DNA from: CAYWPG01 sp964460035
GTDB lineage: Bacteria > Pseudomonadota > Gammaproteobacteria > Nitrococcales > AK92
NCBI GenBank assembly: GCA_964460035.1
Contig: CAYWPG010000015.1
Span: 9,834 to 73,833 of the forward strand
Length of the DNA stretch: 64,000 nt
Direction of reading: 5' to 3'
This document shows, one piece after another, positions 8,834-18,766 of this stretch. The number at the start of each line of letters is the position of its first letter. The stretch's first letter is position 1. The position numbers were made by a program, and so were the translations under genes. The notes beneath the pieces are model-generated. The model was given only the letters and a program-made list of their open reading frames with translations, was not told the origin of the DNA and did no database searches.

Positions 8834-9295
8834 TGCCGCCGTTCACGGCCGGGACAGATCATAGCCACTCGCTCCGAGCCGCGGGCCTCGCTCTTGCGCG
8901 TGCAGCGGCTCGCCAGGCGCACACAGCGTGCGGCATCTATAACGAACGAGCTGCGCATGCATATGTGCTCTCCCGCGCCCTGGAGAACGCCCCCGGTCTG
9001 TTGTTCTTAACGCCTAATCCGCAACGGCAAGAACTTGGCAAGTCCTTAACAGATAAGGGCTGGCGTGCCGCGTTCGAAGAGCCCACTCGCGCGGATCGCG
9101 CCGCCACAGCGGCCATACCCGCTTTGGGCGGAGCCAGGGCACAGCGGGTACGCGCGAGAGTTCGGTGTGCAGGGAAGTCAGGCGGCGACTGGCCGCTGGG
9201 TGCGCACCGCCGTGCCGCTAGGGTACAGCGGTGCGCGCAAGCCACATGAACGGCTTTGGCGAAGAGAGGCAGGGCGCGTAGCTAACCCGTAGTCC
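8834..9295. other. 462-bp intergenic region between two exporter operons
   Basis: It holds the promoter side of the ABC exporter operon and the 3' side of the RND operon. No credible gene was found; short frames here lack ribosome-binding sites and family features. The only clear structure is the inverted repeat at 9202-9236. Confidence 0.5.
9202..9236. terminator. Hairpin downstream of the RND operon
   Basis: GCGCACCGC at 9202-9210 pairs exactly with GCGGTGCGC at 9228-9236 around a 17-base loop. It lies about 60 bp past the stop codon of the outer-membrane channel gene. There is no T-tract, so it may act as a processing or Rho-associated structure rather than a classic terminator. Confidence 0.35.
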
Positions 9296-10741
9296 TTAGC
9301 TCTCGGCGCCCGTCGCGGCCCCGGGCGCGCGTTGCGCGACCGGGGCCGTGCCGTGCTCCTTGAGTCCGCCACCCAGCGCGCGATACAGGTCGACCGCGTT
9401 CGTCAGCCGCTGCAGGCGTACCTGCACCATAGCCTGCTCGGCATCGAACAGCTCGCGCTGCGCATCCAGCACCTCCAGATAGCTGACTACGCCCGCCCGG
9501 TAACGCTCCTCGGCAAGACTGAGGCGCTCGGCCTGGGCTGCCCGCAGCCGGCTCTGCGCCGCCTCCTGCTCCATCAAGGCATCCCGGGCCACCAGCGCGT
9601 CGGCCACCTCGCGGAACGCTACCTGAATGGCTCGCTCGTAAGACGCCACGGCCTGGTCCTTGCGCACCTCGGCCAGCGACAGATTGGCGCGGTTACGCCC
9701 GCCATCGAAGATGGGCAGGCTGATCTGCGGCATGAAAGACCACATGCCGCTGCCCGAACCGAACAGGTCATCCAGATCGCGCGACACGCTACCCACGGCG
9801 CCGGTCAGCGACACGCGCGGAAAGAACGCCGCTCTGGCGGCGCCTATGCTCGCGTTGGCACTGATCAGGCGCTGCTCGGCCGCGCGAATATCCGGGCGCT
9901 GCGTCAACAGCTCGGACGGCAGTCCGGCAGGCAAATCGGCCACCAGCTCCTGCTCGGACAGGCCGGCATCGGCCTCCAGCTTAACGGGCCGCCCGACCAG
10001 CAGCGTCAGGGCGTTCACCGCCTGTGCCCGCTCCCGGGCCAAGGCCGCGGTGCTGACCCGGGCCGACTCCAGTAGCGTTTCGTACTGCCGCAGTTCGAGC
10101 GCGGAGGCGGCACCTACGGCGAAGCGCTGCTGCGCCAAGCGGTAGCTGTTCTCACGAGCCGCGCGGCTGCGCTCGGCCAGCTGGAGCCGTTCGGCCAGCG
10201 CCCGCTCGGCGAAGTACGCCCGCGCAACTTCGGCAACCAGGCTTATCTGCGCCGACCGGGCGGCCTCTTCGGTAGCCAGGTACTCGGCCAGCGCGGCATC
10301 GCTCAAGCTGCGGACGCGACCGAAAAAATCCAGCTCGAATGCGGCAATGCCTAACCCGACCTGATACTGATTAGCGGTCACTCCCGACCCGGTCGGCGAC
10401 ACCGATTCCGGCGTGTGCGTACGGCTGAACTCCGCCTGGGCGTTCACGCTCGGCAGCCGCTGCGCGCCCTGGATCCGATACTGAGCCCGGGCCGCTTCGA
10501 TGTTCAGCGCCGCGATCCGCAGGTCGCGGTTATGTTCCAGCGCAGCGGCGATCAGATCCTGCAGTTGCGGGTCGGCGAAGAACTCCCGCCAGCCGGTGTC
10601 CACGGCCGCACGAGCGGATCCAGCCGTTTCGACCGGATAGCTGTCCGCCACCGGCAACGGCGGCCGCTGCAGTTCGGGAGTCAGGCTGCACCCGCTGATC
10701 GCGCCGGCCAACAACAGCGGCCAAGCGATGGCCTTACGCAT
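9296..10741 (-). CDS. Outer-membrane efflux channel lipoprotein, OprM/NodT family
   Basis: A protein of 481 residues with a lipoprotein signal (hydrophobic stretch ending AISGC, Cys about 18). Two repeated OEP domains follow, with family blocks such as GWREFFADPQLQDLIAAAL, GLPSELLTQRPDIRAAEQRL, GAARAAFFPRVSLTG and YRAGVVSYLEVLDAQRELFDAEQ. It would form the trimeric channel of the tripartite pump. It overlaps the RND gene by 8 bases and is the last gene of the MFP-RND-OMF operon. Confidence 0.93.
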   Translation of the reverse strand: MRKAIAWPLLLAGAISGCSLTPELQRPPLPVADSYPVETAGSARAAVDTGWREFFADPQLQDLIAAALEHNRDLRIAALNIEAARAQYRIQGAQRLPSVNAQAEFSRTHTPESVSPTGSGVTANQYQVGLGIAAFELDFFGRVRSLSDAALAEYLATEEAARSAQISLVAEVARAYFAERALAERLQLAERSRAARENSYRLAQQRFAVGAASALELRQYETLLESARVSTAALARERAQAVNALTLLVGRPVKLEADAGLSEQELVADLPAGLPSELLTQRPDIRAAEQRLISANASIGAARAAFFPRVSLTGAVGSVSRDLDDLFGSGSGMWSFMPQISLPIFDGGRNRANLSLAEVRKDQAVASYERAIQVAFREVADALVARDALMEQEAAQSRLRAAQAERLSLAEERYRAGVVSYLEVLDAQRELFDAEQAMVQVRLQRLTNAVDLYRALGGGLKEHGTAPVAQRAPGAATGAES

Positions 10742-13700
10742 GCGTCACCTCCTCGGCCAGCTCCGGGCGTGCTTCCTTCTGCGGCTGCTCGGTGGGCTTG
10801 CCCTTGAACAACCGCCGGATCACGACGAAGAAGACCGGCACGAAGAACACCGCCAACACCGTAGCTGTGATCATCCCGCCTATGACCGCCGTACCGATGG
10901 CGCGCTGGCTCGCCGACCCGGCACCGCTGGAGAACGCGAGCGGAACCACGCCCATGGTGAACGCCAGGGAGGTCATGATGATGGGCCGGAAGCGCAAGCG
11001 CGCGGCCTCCACCGCGGCCTCCAGCAAGTCGTACCCCTGGGCATACAGATCCTTGGCAAACTCAATGATGAGAATCGCGTTCTTGGCGGAAAGTCCGACG
11101 ATGGCGATCAATCCGACCTTGAAGTAGATATCGTCCGGCATTCCGCGCAGCCACACACCGAGCACCGAGCCGATGATGCCTAAGGGCACGACCAGCAGCA
11201 CCGCGGTGGGTATGGACCAGCTCTCGTAGAGCGCGGCCAGACAGAGGAACACCGCCAGGATGGAGAGCGCATAGAGCAGCGGGGCCTGTGCGCCGGACAG
11301 CTTCTCCTCACGCGACTGCCCAGTCCACTCGTAGCCGATGCCCTCGGGCAACTGTGCTACCAGGCGTTCCATCTCGGCCATGGCATCGCCGGTGCTATAA
11401 CCGGGCGCGGCGTCGCCGCCGATCTTCATGGCCGGATAGCCGTTGTAGCGCAGCAGCTGCACCGGCCCCGTGGTCCAATCCACCGTGGCAAAGCTCGATA
11501 ACGGCACCATGCGTCCTTGGCCGTTACGCACGTGCAAACTGAGCAAATCCTCGGCCTGCGTGCGCCCCTCGGCATCGGCCTGAACGATTACCCGCTGCTG
11601 ACGGCCGCGGTTGGGGAAATCGTTGACGTAGGCCGAGCCCAGCGCGGTGGACAGCGCGCTGTTCACGTCGGCGAAGGAAACCCCCAGCGCGCTCGCTTTC
11701 TCGCGATCGATCTTCAGCTCCAGCTGAGGCGCATCGCCCAGCCCCTCCGGACGCACGCCGGCGAGCACGGGGCTCTGCGAGGCCATCCCCAGCAGCTGGT
11801 TACGCGCGTCCACCAACGCCTCGTAACCCAGCCCGCCGCGATCCTGCAGGCGGAAGTTGAAACCGGTCGCCGTGCCAAGCTCCGGGATAGGCGGCGGTAC
11901 CAAGGCAAACACCACGGCATCGCGAATCTTGGAGAAGGCCCCCATCGCTTGGCCGGCAATCGCCATGGCGGACTCGTGCGGACCGCGCTCGCTCCAGTCC
12001 TTGAGGGTGACGAACGCTACGGCCGCGTTCTGGCCGCTACCCATGAAGCTGAAGCCGGTAACCGCAACCATCTTCTCCACGGCCGGGTGGTTCAGATAGA
12101 AATCCTCCACCTGTTTCACCACTTCGAAAGTACGGTTCGCGCTGGCGCCGGCCGGGAGCTGGATGTTGGTCAGCAGTACGCCGCTATCCTCGGTCGGCAG
12201 GAACGACGAGGGCAGCTGCGTATATAAGAGGCCCAGCGCCACCACCAGCGCCGCGTAAATGGCCATGACGCGGCCCGTGCGGTGCAACAGACGCGCGACT
12301 CCTGACTTATAACGTGCCGTACCGCGCGCGAAGGTGCGGTTGAACCAGCCGAAGAAGCCTTTCCGCTCCAGGTTCTCGCCAGCGCGCACCGGCTTGAGCA
12401 GCGTCGCGCACAGCGCCGGCGTCAGCGACAGCGCCATGAGCGCGGAGAACAGGATAGACACCGCCAGCGAAACGGAGAACTGACGGTAAATCGCGCCCAC
12501 GGAACCGGCAAAGAAGGCCATGGGGATGAACACGGCGGTCAGCACCAAGGTGATGCCGATGATGGCGCCGGTGATCTGCCCCATCGCCTTGCGAGTCGCC
12601 TCGCGCGGCGGCAACCCTTCCTCGTGCATGATGCGCTCGACGTTCTCCACCACCACGATGGCGTCGTCCACCAGAATACCGATGGCCAGCACCATGCCGA
12701 ACAAGGTCAGCACGTTGATCGTGAACCCCAGCGCCAGCATCACCGCGAAGGTACCCAGCAAGGCTATGGGCACGACAATGGTGGGAATCATGGTGGCGCG
12801 CCAGTTCTGCATGAACAGGAACATCACCAGGAACACCAGAGCGATGGCCTCGAACAGCGTCTTGACCACGTTCATGATGGAGATGTTCACGAACAGAGAG
12901 GTGTCGAACGGTATGTCGTACTTCACCCCCTCCGGGAAGTAGCGCGCCAGCTCTTCCATCCGAGCTTTCACCGCGTTGGCCGTAGCCAGCGCGTTACCGG
13001 TGGGCGAGAGCATCACACCGATCGCGGAGCTGGGCTGCCCGTTCATGCGCGCCGAGAAGGCATAAGTCTGACCGCCTATCTCGATGCGCGCGACATCCCG
13101 CAGGCGCACCACCGAGCCATCGGGGTTGGCCCGCAGCAAAATGCTGCCGAACTCCTCCGGCGTGCCCAGCTGCCCATGCACGACCACCGAATGGGCGATC
13201 GCCTGAGTGCTAGGCGTCGGCATCTCGCCCAAGGCGCCGGACGCCACCTGAGCGTTCTGGCTGCGGATGGCGTTGGTGACGTCGGCGGGTGTGAGCGATA
13301 GCCCCAGAAGCTTGTCCGGATCCAGCCAGACGCGCATGGCCTGTTCGGTACCGAACAGCCGCGCCTCGCCCACGCCCGGCACCCGGCGGATCTCGTTGAG
13401 CACGTTGCGGGACAGGTAGTCGCCCAGCTCGACGCTGCTCCAGCTCCCGTCCTCGGACGTCAGGCCTATCATCAGCAGGAAATTGCTGACCGCTTTGTTG
13501 ACCTGCACACCCTGCTGCGTCACGGCCACCGGCAGGCGCGCCTCGACGCGCTTGATGCGGTTCTGCACATCCACCGTCGCCAGCTCGGGGTTGGTCCCGG
13601 GCTGGAAGTAGGCGGTGATCTGCGCGCGTCCGTTGGATTCGCTCTGCGACTCGATGTAGATCAGGCCTTCCGCGCCGTTGAGCTCCTGCTCGATGAGGCT

Positions 13701-13886
13701 GGTCACGCTTTCATCGAGGATGGCGGCGGTCGCGCCCGGGTACATCGCCGTCACCACGACGGACGGCGGCGCAATAGCCGGATACTGCGCAACGGGCAGC
13801 TGGAAGATGGACAGCGCGCCCGCCAACATGATGAACAAGGAGATCACCCACGCGAATACCGGGCGATCGATAAAGAAATGTGCCAT
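10734..13886 (-). CDS. RND multidrug efflux pump subunit, AcrB/MexB family (HAE1)
   Basis: A protein of 1050 residues, the usual length. The N-terminus MAHFFIDRPVFAWVI is typical. Proton-relay residues are present: the Asp-Asp pair in GILVDDAIVVVENVERIM (TM4) and the Lys in SAKNAILIIEFAKD (TM10). Two large periplasmic loops and 12 membrane helices are expected from the pattern. It is the drug:proton antiporter of the complex, expelling hydrophobic antibiotics, dyes, bile salts or solvents. It lies between the adaptor gene (80-bp gap) and the channel gene (overlap) and is likely repressed by the divergent AcrR-type protein. Confidence 0.95.
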   Translation of the reverse strand: MAHFFIDRPVFAWVISLFIMLAGALSIFQLPVAQYPAIAPPSVVVTAMYPGATAAILDESVTSLIEQELNGAEGLIYIESQSESNGRAQITAYFQPGTNPELATVDVQNRIKRVEARLPVAVTQQGVQVNKAVSNFLLMIGLTSEDGSWSSVELGDYLSRNVLNEIRRVPGVGEARLFGTEQAMRVWLDPDKLLGLSLTPADVTNAIRSQNAQVASGALGEMPTPSTQAIAHSVVVHGQLGTPEEFGSILLRANPDGSVVRLRDVARIEIGGQTYAFSARMNGQPSSAIGVMLSPTGNALATANAVKARMEELARYFPEGVKYDIPFDTSLFVNISIMNVVKTLFEAIALVFLVMFLFMQNWRATMIPTIVVPIALLGTFAVMLALGFTINVLTLFGMVLAIGILVDDAIVVVENVERIMHEEGLPPREATRKAMGQITGAIIGITLVLTAVFIPMAFFAGSVGAIYRQFSVSLAVSILFSALMALSLTPALCATLLKPVRAGENLERKGFFGWFNRTFARGTARYKSGVARLLHRTGRVMAIYAALVVALGLLYTQLPSSFLPTEDSGVLLTNIQLPAGASANRTFEVVKQVEDFYLNHPAVEKMVAVTGFSFMGSGQNAAVAFVTLKDWSERGPHESAMAIAGQAMGAFSKIRDAVVFALVPPPIPELGTATGFNFRLQDRGGLGYEALVDARNQLLGMASQSPVLAGVRPEGLGDAPQLELKIDREKASALGVSFADVNSALSTALGSAYVNDFPNRGRQQRVIVQADAEGRTQAEDLLSLHVRNGQGRMVPLSSFATVDWTTGPVQLLRYNGYPAMKIGGDAAPGYSTGDAMAEMERLVAQLPEGIGYEWTGQSREEKLSGAQAPLLYALSILAVFLCLAALYESWSIPTAVLLVVPLGIIGSVLGVWLRGMPDDIYFKVGLIAIVGLSAKNAILIIEFAKDLYAQGYDLLEAAVEAARLRFRPIIMTSLAFTMGVVPLAFSSGAGSASQRAIGTAVIGGMITATVLAVFFVPVFFVVIRRLFKGKPTEQPQKEARPELAEEVTHA

Positions 13887-13966
13887 GTGTGGCTCCTAGT
13901 GGAGATGCGCCGTTCGGCACGGGCCCCGGTCGCGGAGCCCGCCGTATTTCCGACTCAGTTAACCCT

Positions 13967-15136
13967 CTACCCCGCGACCTCGGACTCGGCGCGCAACGGA
14001 TTCTGCCAAGGCACTGCGTTTACGGTGGCGCCAGGGCGGATCTTCTGCAGGCCGTCGACCACTACACGCTCGCCCGCCTGCAAGCCGCTGGTGATCACCC
14101 AGCTGTCGCCGTGCGCACGGCCCACCTGCACCGGACGGACGGACACGACGCCGTCGGCCCCGACCACGAACACCGTCGCGCCGGTGGCGGAGCGCTGCAC
14201 CGCCTGCTGCGGCACCGTAATCGCTTCGTTCGCCACACCCTGCTCCAAGCGAGCTCGCACGTACATGCCCGGCAGCAGCAGCCGATCGGGGTTGGGGACC
14301 TCGGCGCGCAGCGTCACCGCCCCAGTGCTCTGATCGACGCTGATGTCGCTGAACAGCAAGCGCCCGCGGTGCGGATACTCTTCGCCATCTTCGGTGATCA
14401 CCGTGACTTTGGCTTCGCCGTCCTCGGCGCCCTGCACCTGGCCGCTGGCGAAGGCGCGCCGCAGCCGCAGCAGCTCGGCACTGGACTGCGTCAGGTTCAC
14501 GTATACGGGGTCGATCTGCTGGATGGTGGCCAGCGGCGTCGGCTCCCCCTGCCCGACCAGTGCGCCCTCGGTGACCATCGCCCGGCCGATACGACCGGAA
14601 ATCGGTGCCGTAACCGTTGCATAGCCCAGGTTCAGGCGCGCCGTCTCCAGCGCCGCCTTGGCCGCCGCCACATCCGCAGCGGCCTGATCGCGGGCGGCGA
14701 TGGCATCGTCGTAGTCCTGCTGGCTGATCGCATTGCTGGCTAGCAGCGGCGCGTAGCGTTCGGTCTTGATGGTCGCCTGCTTGAGATTGGCCTCCGCCCG
14801 CGCCAACTGCGCCCGGGCACTATTGAGAGCAGCGGTGAGCGGCGCCGGATCGATACGGAACAGCACATCGCCGGCTTCCACCTCGCTGCCTTCCTGGAAC
14901 TCCCGGCTCTGCACGATGCCTGCGGCACGGGCGCGCACCTCGGCAACGCGCGAGGCTTCAACTCGGCCCGGCAGCTCCTGCGTAATGGGCACCGGAGTTG
15001 GGGCTACCGTCACCACACCCACTTCCGGCGGCGGCATCGAAGCGCTAGTGGGCGCCTGATTGCCACCACAAGCGGACAGCAGCACTGTGGCGATCGCAAT
15101 CGCGGTCAACGGGCGCCAAAGCGCGATTTTCTGCAT
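13967..15136 (-). CDS. RND efflux periplasmic adaptor lipoprotein, AcrA/MexA family
   Basis: A protein of 389 residues. The lipoprotein signal ends in VLLSAC (acylated Cys about 22). Typical AcrA blocks follow: PGRVEASRVAEVRARAAGIV, FRIDPAPLTAALNSA, a coiled-coil hairpin, and GAVTLRAEVPNPDRLLLPGMYVRARL. It bridges the pump and the outer-membrane channel. It is the first gene of the operon, transcribed from the region shared with the divergent repressor, where the operator at 15229-15252 lies. Confidence 0.94.
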   Translation of the reverse strand: MQKIALWRPLTAIAIATVLLSACGGNQAPTSASMPPPEVGVVTVAPTPVPITQELPGRVEASRVAEVRARAAGIVQSREFQEGSEVEAGDVLFRIDPAPLTAALNSARAQLARAEANLKQATIKTERYAPLLASNAISQQDYDDAIAARDQAAADVAAAKAALETARLNLGYATVTAPISGRIGRAMVTEGALVGQGEPTPLATIQQIDPVYVNLTQSSAELLRLRRAFASGQVQGAEDGEAKVTVITEDGEEYPHRGRLLFSDISVDQSTGAVTLRAEVPNPDRLLLPGMYVRARLEQGVANEAITVPQQAVQRSATGATVFVVGADGVVSVRPVQVGRAHGDSWVITSGLQAGERVVVDGLQKIRPGATVNAVPWQNPLRAESEVAG

Positions 15137-15228
15137 GGGAACCTCGACTCGTGAAATTCTTCGGGCGCGTTAGAGCAGCTCTGTGGCCAGGTCATAGGAT
15201 GACCACGAGCCAGAAGCGTGATAGAAAG

Positions 15229-15252
15229 TACATTCATTCATGCATGCATGTA
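15229..15252. promoter_or_regulatory. AcrR-type operator between the RND operon and its repressor gene
   Basis: A 24-bp imperfect palindrome, halves TACATTCATTCA and TGCATGCATGTA, has the same length, TACAT/ATGTA ends and layout as the E. coli acrAB operator. AAAGTACAT occurs at both edges (15225-15233 and 15252-15260), so the site may extend outward. It lies in the divergent promoter region, 70 bp before the repressor's TTG start. Confidence 0.8.
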
Positions 15253-15321
15253 AAGTACATAACCGGGCTTTTTTTCATTTTTTCGGCAGGTCCGACGACC
15301 CGCCTTGTTGTGGAGAGCGAT

Positions 15322-15960
15322 TTGGCCAGACGTACCAGGGAAGAAGCCTTACAGACGCGCGAGCGCATTCTCGATGCCGCAATAGAGATCTTCCACGAGC
15401 GTGGAGTCGCACGCCCCTCGTTGACGGACATAGGCCGCCTGGCCGGAGTCACGCGCGGCGCGGTGTATGGGCACTTCAAGAACAAGGCGCACCTGTTCGC
15501 CGCTCTGGTCGACCGCATCCAGCTGCCCATGGAAGTGGTGCCCGACACGCGCTCACCCGCCTGCCGCGCCGACCCGCTAGGCAAGCTGCGCGCTCCCTGG
15601 ATACTCCTGTTCCGCAAAGCCGCCAGCGATCCGCAATGGCGCCGCATCCTGGACATTGTCTTTCACCGCTGCGAGATAGTGGCCGAGAGCGGCCTGATTC
15701 AGGAGCGCTTATTGCAGGGCCACCACCGAGGCATCCAACGGATGACCGAGCTGCTCCAGTTGGCGGTCGATAACGGTCAGCTACCCGCCGATCTGGACGT
15801 AGACGCCGCCACCGCACTGCTGCACTCCTCGCTCATTGGCCTGCTCAGCAGCTGGCTGCTGCGGCCCGAGTCGTTCGATCTGGCAGGGCAAGCCGAACGC
15901 TTTGTCGACGCGCTGCTCGAGGCGATCCGCACTTCCAGCGAGCTGCGCAAACCTCGCTAA
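15322..15960 (+). CDS. acrR: TetR-family repressor of the RND pump, AcrR/TtgR/MtrR-like
   Basis: A protein of 212 residues. The N-terminal TetR helix-turn-helix (about 10-57; TDIGRLAGVTRGAVYGHFKNKAHLF) and a C-terminal TetR_C ligand domain are present. I chose a TTG start at 15322: it gives the canonical (M)ARRTREEALQTRERIL beginning and has GGAG six bases upstream. The longer frame from 15151 would place the operator inside the gene. It is divergent from the pump operon and probably represses both, releasing on drug binding. Family and context agree. Confidence 0.9.
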   Translation: MARRTREEALQTRERILDAAIEIFHERGVARPSLTDIGRLAGVTRGAVYGHFKNKAHLFAALVDRIQLPMEVVPDTRSPACRADPLGKLRAPWILLFRKAASDPQWRRILDIVFHRCEIVAESGLIQERLLQGHHRGIQRMTELLQLAVDNGQLPADLDVDAATALLHSSLIGLLSSWLLRPESFDLAGQAERFVDALLEAIRTSSELRKPR

Positions 15961-16174
15961 TGGCGTACCAGCGCCTGCCCCGGCTCCCATGGCCGCCAGC
16001 GGCCGAAGAAGGCCCCGCGCGCTCCGTTCGAACCAGAGGCGAATAGGGTATAAGCCCCGAACATTACCAGCGCGCGACGCACAGCGCTAATACCGTAAGG
16101 TCATGCGTCGGCCGTCATCGCTCTTGCTCACGATTCCCCGCCGCAACGCCTCCCGTTCGTCCGGAAGGCTTGCA

Positions 16175-17635
16175 TCACCGCAGCGGGGCCGGGCGGGACG
16201 CCAGCTCCGCCGCCAGCCTTTGCGCAAGATCAGCAGCTTGGCGGCGCAGCTCCGGCACGGCGGTGGATTCCCACGAACCTCCGCGGCGCGTTACGCCCAG
16301 CGTCCACAAGCGGGCGGAAAGCGCGCCATCGGCGGTAAGCAGGCGGCCGCCGTCTGTACAGGCGAACCCCATACCCGAGCTCTCCGGACGCAATACGCCG
16401 CGGCGGTGCAAGTTAGCGAACAGGGGTGAATGCTCGCCGTGAGGCTCGCCGGACCCGGTGCAATTGACGATTCGGTGAACGCGAAGCCATCCCAGATCGG
16501 CTCCGTCCTTTAAAGAAACATCCACCTCCAAGGTATCGGTGCCGACTCGGCAACCGACGATGCGTCCTGCGAACTGCGTTAGGCGACCGCTCGCCTGCAA
16601 AGACTCCAATACCGCTTGGCTGCGCGCCGCTATGCGGTGCCGGTAGATTTCCCAGTAACGCCGTAAATGGCGCAGGAAACGGTGCCGCTCGACTACGCTC
16701 CAGCCAGCCCAGATGGTGTCGGCCACCGGCCGCAACGCGTCGATCAACTCCACCGCACCTGCATCCCCACGTCCCCTGGAGTGCGCCCGCAGCCAGCGCA
16801 ACCAGCCCAATGGACCAAGCGGCGACACTGGCAACACGACGGGCACTGACCGCTGTGCCGGCTCCATGTGCGGCTTTGGCCACAGGCCATGGCGAGACAA
16901 TACGATCAAACGGCCCTTGTGCTGTCCGGCTGCCAGGTCGAGCAAAACATCCACAGCGGTGAGACCGCTGCCGACCACCAGCACATCCGCCTCGGCGGCT
17001 ATCGCCAGCGAGCCTCCCTTCGCGGCCCACGGATCGCTCACCACGCGGCCGCTGGCCAGTGCGTCCGCAAGCGGGGCTGGCACCAGCGGCGGACGGTTGC
17101 CGGTAGCGAGCACGATATGTCTTGCGCTGAAGCGCCGACCGTCCGCAAGCACGACGGCATCGGCCTCTAGATCAACGGCCTCGCCTTCAATACGAATCAG
17201 CTTGCCTTCCGAGCCCGATTCGGCAGCGGCCATGAGATCGCACAGATAGTCCCCGTAGCATCCCCGGGGCAGGAAAGACCCCGCTTCGACCTCCGTGACC
17301 CCATAACGCCGTGCCAGCTCCGCCTTGCGAGCACGCGCCCAGCGCAGGAAGTGCGCATCGTCGTGCGGTAACGCGCTCATGCCTCCGGCCCGAACGTTCA
17401 ACAGGTGGCACGACCGCTCGGTGCTGTAGGCAACGCCGCGGTGCCAGCGCCAAGGCACTGCCTCGATCATGAGCAAGCGCAGCGGCCGAGTACTCTCCCG
17501 CAATAGGTTCACGGCTGTCAGCGTGCCGCAGAAGCCACCGCCGATGATAATCACATCGGAGGCGAGTTCGTTCCCGCACGCAGAGCCGGAGCGCGGTCCA
17601 GAGTGAGCCTTCGGAGCGAGCAAGCCTGGCCTCAT
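16175..17635 (-). CDS. FAD/NAD(P)-binding oxidoreductase, YdhS-like
   Basis: A protein of up to 486 residues. DVIIIGGGFCGTLTAVNLL (about 27-45) is a Rossmann dinucleotide motif. HLLNVRAGGMSALP and FLPRGCYGDYL are typical of the NAD_binding_9 family to which E. coli YdhS belongs; a second GSGLTAVDVLLDL nucleotide site follows (about 215). Substrate unknown. The exact start is uncertain: the family domain starts about 25 residues in. It lies just downstream of the ssu genes on the same strand, with a 270-bp gap, so co-expression with sulfur metabolism is possible but unproven. Confidence 0.75.
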   Translation of the reverse strand: MRPGLLAPKAHSGPRSGSACGNELASDVIIIGGGFCGTLTAVNLLRESTRPLRLLMIEAVPWRWHRGVAYSTERSCHLLNVRAGGMSALPHDDAHFLRWARARKAELARRYGVTEVEAGSFLPRGCYGDYLCDLMAAAESGSEGKLIRIEGEAVDLEADAVVLADGRRFSARHIVLATGNRPPLVPAPLADALASGRVVSDPWAAKGGSLAIAAEADVLVVGSGLTAVDVLLDLAAGQHKGRLIVLSRHGLWPKPHMEPAQRSVPVVLPVSPLGPLGWLRWLRAHSRGRGDAGAVELIDALRPVADTIWAGWSVVERHRFLRHLRRYWEIYRHRIAARSQAVLESLQASGRLTQFAGRIVGCRVGTDTLEVDVSLKDGADLGWLRVHRIVNCTGSGEPHGEHSPLFANLHRRGVLRPESSGMGFACTDGGRLLTADGALSARLWTLGVTRRGGSWESTAVPELRRQAADLAQRLAAELASRPAPLR

Positions 17636-17756
17636 GAGCAGAAGCAGACCTGCCTGCCCTCTGGCCTGACGGTAAGGCTCATCAAAGCATCCTTCATAAC
17701 GCTACGAATCGGAACGGCGACGACAGCCGGTACTTTCACGGCAGCTTGGATGCGAA

Positions 17757-17852
17757 CTAGCGGGCGACGGGCGCACATTGCTGCAGCAACGACAGCAGGC
17801 CCAGCACGAGAAGCAGCAGCAGCGCCGCGGCAGCTCGGACGCGGCGCTGCAT
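17757..17852 (-). CDS. Possible small hydrophobic protein at the end of the ssu operon
   Basis: A frame of 31 codons from ATG 17852 to TAG. It encodes a basic start (MQRRVR) followed by a continuous Ala/Leu-rich hydrophobic stretch of about 17 residues and a Cys near the end. It lies 56 bp after the ssuB stop with a purine-rich AAGAGAG about 10 bases upstream of the ATG. A second tiny membrane-type frame exists in the neighbouring sulfonate operon (24859-25002), which raises my interest. High-GC DNA makes such frames easily by chance; treat as a candidate. Confidence 0.3.
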   Translation of the reverse strand: MQRRVRAAAALLLLLVLGLLSLLQQCAPVAR

Positions 17853-17908
17853 ATCCAGCTCTCTTACGCACATAAGCACCAACTGCGCCGCGCCCCGGAG
17901 CAACCGGC

Positions 17909-18751
17909 TCAAGAGACTTTCCACGCCGGCTTTCTCCGCTCCTGCACAGCCACGCCCGTACCCGCATCGCGCCGCGTAACATCGCCCGGATCGAGCAGAC
18001 GCTGCAGAATGCGCTCCTGCAAGCGCCCGAACTCGACACTGCCGCGGGATCTGGGCCTAGGCAGATCGATGGCGATATCCAAGGCTGGTTGGCCGCTCTC
18101 GAGCAGAATCACCCGGTCGGCCAGCGTCACCGCTTCGGCGACATCGTGTGTCACCAGCAGGGCGGTGAAACCGCGCGCTAGCCACAGCTCCTCGATCAGC
18201 CTGTGCATCTCGATGCGGGTGAGCGCATCCAGCGCTCCCAGCGGCTCGTCCAGCAGCAAGAGGCGCGGGTCATGAACCAGCGCGCGCGCCAGCGCCACGC
18301 GCTGACGCTGCCCACCGGACAGCACCCGCGGCCAGGCGTGTGCGCGCCCGCCCAGGCCGACCTGTTCCAGTACCGCCTGCGCCTGCGCCAGCCCCGCCGG
18401 CAGGCCGAGCGCGACATTGTCAACGACCCTGCGCCAGGGCAGCAGGCGGGAGTCCTGAAACATGATCCGGCTCTCGCCGTTGAGGCGGCGCAAGACCTTG
18501 CCGTCGACTCGCACCTCTCCCGCGTCGGGGCTCTCCAGCCCGGCGATCAGCCGCAGCAGCGTGCTCTTGCCGCAACCGCTGCGGCCGATGACGGCCACGA
18601 AGCTGCCCGGATCTATGGCCAGCGAAAAATCCGACAGCACGGCCATCCCGTCATAGCGCTTGCCGACACCGGCCAGTTCCAGCGCGGCGCCGCTGCGGAC
18701 GGCGGCCCGGCGAGGCCCCGTTCTGAGTTCACGCAACCATTGTGCCGACAT
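17909..18751 (-). CDS. ssuB: Aliphatic sulfonate ABC importer ATPase
   Basis: A protein of 280 residues. Walker A GRSGCGKST (about 55-63), MFQDSRLLPWRRVVDNVALGL, signature LSGGQRQRV, Walker B LLLLDEPLGALDALTR and switch TALLVTHDVAEAVTLADRV are hallmarks of the Ssu/Tau/nitrate ATPases. It energises uptake with the adjacent SsuC permease (15-bp gap) and SsuA binding protein. It is the fourth gene of the ssuA-ssuD-ssuC-ssuB transcript. Confidence 0.92.
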   Translation of the reverse strand: MSAQWLRELRTGPRRAAVRSGAALELAGVGKRYDGMAVLSDFSLAIDPGSFVAVIGRSGCGKSTLLRLIAGLESPDAGEVRVDGKVLRRLNGESRIMFQDSRLLPWRRVVDNVALGLPAGLAQAQAVLEQVGLGGRAHAWPRVLSGGQRQRVALARALVHDPRLLLLDEPLGALDALTRIEMHRLIEELWLARGFTALLVTHDVAEAVTLADRVILLESGQPALDIAIDLPRPRSRGSVEFGRLQERILQRLLDPGDVTRRDAGTGVAVQERRKPAWKVS

Positions 18752-18766
18752 CGTCGCGCTCCCTTC

